Assembly (NCBI GenBank): GCA_027596945.1
Contig: JADGJH010000352.1
Span: forward strand, 1 to 20,454
DNA length: 20,454 nt
Reading direction: 5' to 3'
Origin: Physocladia obscura
Lineage: Eukaryota; Chytridiomycota; Chytridiomycetes; Chytridiales; Chytriomycetaceae
Position numbers and translations under genes: made by a program. This document shows, piece after piece, positions 19,424-20,454 of this stretch. Position 1 is the first letter of the stretch, and each line of letters opens with the position of its first letter. A model generated the notes under the pieces. That model did no database searches, had not been told where the DNA came from, and worked only from the letters and a program-made list of their open reading frames with translations.

Positions 19424-20454
19424 TTAAATCTTTATTCGGAATGATTTCTCACCTTTAATAAGAAAATATAAGGTATTATATGTTACGATTCATACAATTG
19501 AAAATTTTTGTCATCGCAATAGCGAAAGCGTCGAATTGCATAAAGAAGGCGCAAAGTGTCAGATCAAAAAAGACTGACTTGGTAAGGAAAATTTTAGAAG
19601 AAAATCACTTCTTAAAAATCTTAGTGTTCGAGTTGAGAATCTCTCTGGTATTCTTCAATTAAACGACAGTAACGGGCTGAAGGAATAGCATGATTATTTT
19701 CTCATTTACAACCGTAGCGCTCTTCATTTTTACTTTCATCTTATCTAGCACTCTTTGCCTCATATACAGCTGATTGAATTTCCAAGGCCAGTTTTGCAAA
19801 CATGCGAATCACAGGGTTTTCTTTATGATTTTGTAGAAAATTGCTTGCTTTAATTTTCCACGAGCCCCTGCAATCGCATATTGCTATTTATTCATATTAT
19901 TTTAATGGTTTGATTCATTCTCAACACTTATAGTTTCGTCAACTTTACTCGCTTAAGAGAATACGGCACACCCTAAGTTTACTAATCAACAGAGACGTCT
20001 CGACGTCATACTGGAAACTATACTATTATCCATATTCCTGTTGTCGTTTATCCAAAGAAAATTCTTGAAAGCCACAACGGCAAATTCGGAAAACTTCTCG
20101 ATTCCAGAAAAACCTCGAGAAACACGAAATTTTAAATGTAACTTAGTAATTTTATCTTGTTTTCAGGATTGCCACGGAAATATACAAATTGAAGTGTTCA
20201 AATTATTTGAATTTATCTAATGAAAATTATTCGTGTGGATACTACAGCATCGGAAGAGAAACTCATCTCTTAAATTTCATTCCGAAATAATATCCGGAGC
20301 TGGATGAGAATCTAGGTTTGTGTTATACCAAAAGATAAGTTAAGCTTTTAAAATTTTTGATGTTGCAATGAATTTTGTCTATGATGCCATTTTTCGCAAC
20401 ACAAACGCGATCAGAAAAATTTTAGTTGAAAAACTTTCAATGCGCAAATTGTTT
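19424..20454. other. 3' spacer to the window end, no gene recognised
   Basis: No gene can be supported. The plus strand has a 60-codon basic ORF (19480-19662) and, near 20010-20135, two overlapping open stretches (for example YTIIHIPVVVYPKKILESHN) that look somewhat protein-like but have no start, family or splice context. A possible start of a downstream gene beyond the window cannot be excluded. Confidence 0.4.

Noticed and set aside
1..20454. Bacterial-style operon, CRISPR array, tRNA or rRNA gene
   Set aside because: Spliced genes show a eukaryotic genome. I saw no regularly spaced repeats, and no tRNA- or rRNA-like sequence was recognised by eye; a covariance search was not possible.

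Overview
The window looks like nuclear DNA of a fungus. Its genes have short GT-AG introns (49-155 nt) and AT-rich spacers, and the proteins have typical fungal family relatives. A zoosporic, chytrid-like fungus is my best guess from the mix of a fungal Na+/K+-ATPase-like P-type pump, an Erj5-type ER J-protein, a Dal5-type transporter and many short introns. That placement is inference; no rRNA or other marker is present. Exon-intron models were built by hand from splice sites, reading phase and protein-family continuity.

Layout: (1) 65-3492 minus: subfamily IIC P-type cation ATPase, 3 exons, 1098 aa, with a triple TTTTGGCGGCTG-type motif upstream. (2) 3932-4573 minus: decayed ORF of unknown, possibly transposon, origin. 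(3) 5016-7844 minus: PH-RhoGAP protein, 4 exons plus a possible in-frame 99-nt intron. (4) 8342-10056: a degenerate Tc1/mariner-like transposon. Its inverted repeats can be aligned, and its broken DDE_3-type transposase reads on the plus strand. (5) 10391-10693 minus: a second decayed ORF. (6) 10773-12410 minus: secreted/membrane-anchored M14 carboxypeptidase-like protein that has lost most catalytic residues. (7) 12852-14352 minus: Erj5-like ER J-domain protein, 4 exons. (8) 14560-15874 plus: low-complexity Ser-rich protein of unknown function with a repeated SSIVFGD-like motif, divergent from gene 7. (9) 17676-19353 plus: major facilitator transporter of the Dal5/allantoate permease (anion:cation symporter) family, 4 exons. 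The remaining spacers (15875-17675 and 19354-20454) hold polyadenylation signals and unrecognised fragments.

The genes do not form an operon or an obvious cluster. They are independent housekeeping or accessory genes: ion transport, Rho-GTPase control, a putative ligand-binding pseudopeptidase, ER protein folding, and nutrient uptake. The most interesting item is the single-pass membrane M14 pseudoenzyme with an acidic cytoplasmic tail. Next are the repeat-motif protein of gene 8 and the transposon whose catalytic core seems to be replaced by a TA microsatellite. I found no CRISPR array, rRNA, tRNA or clear gene-cluster system.
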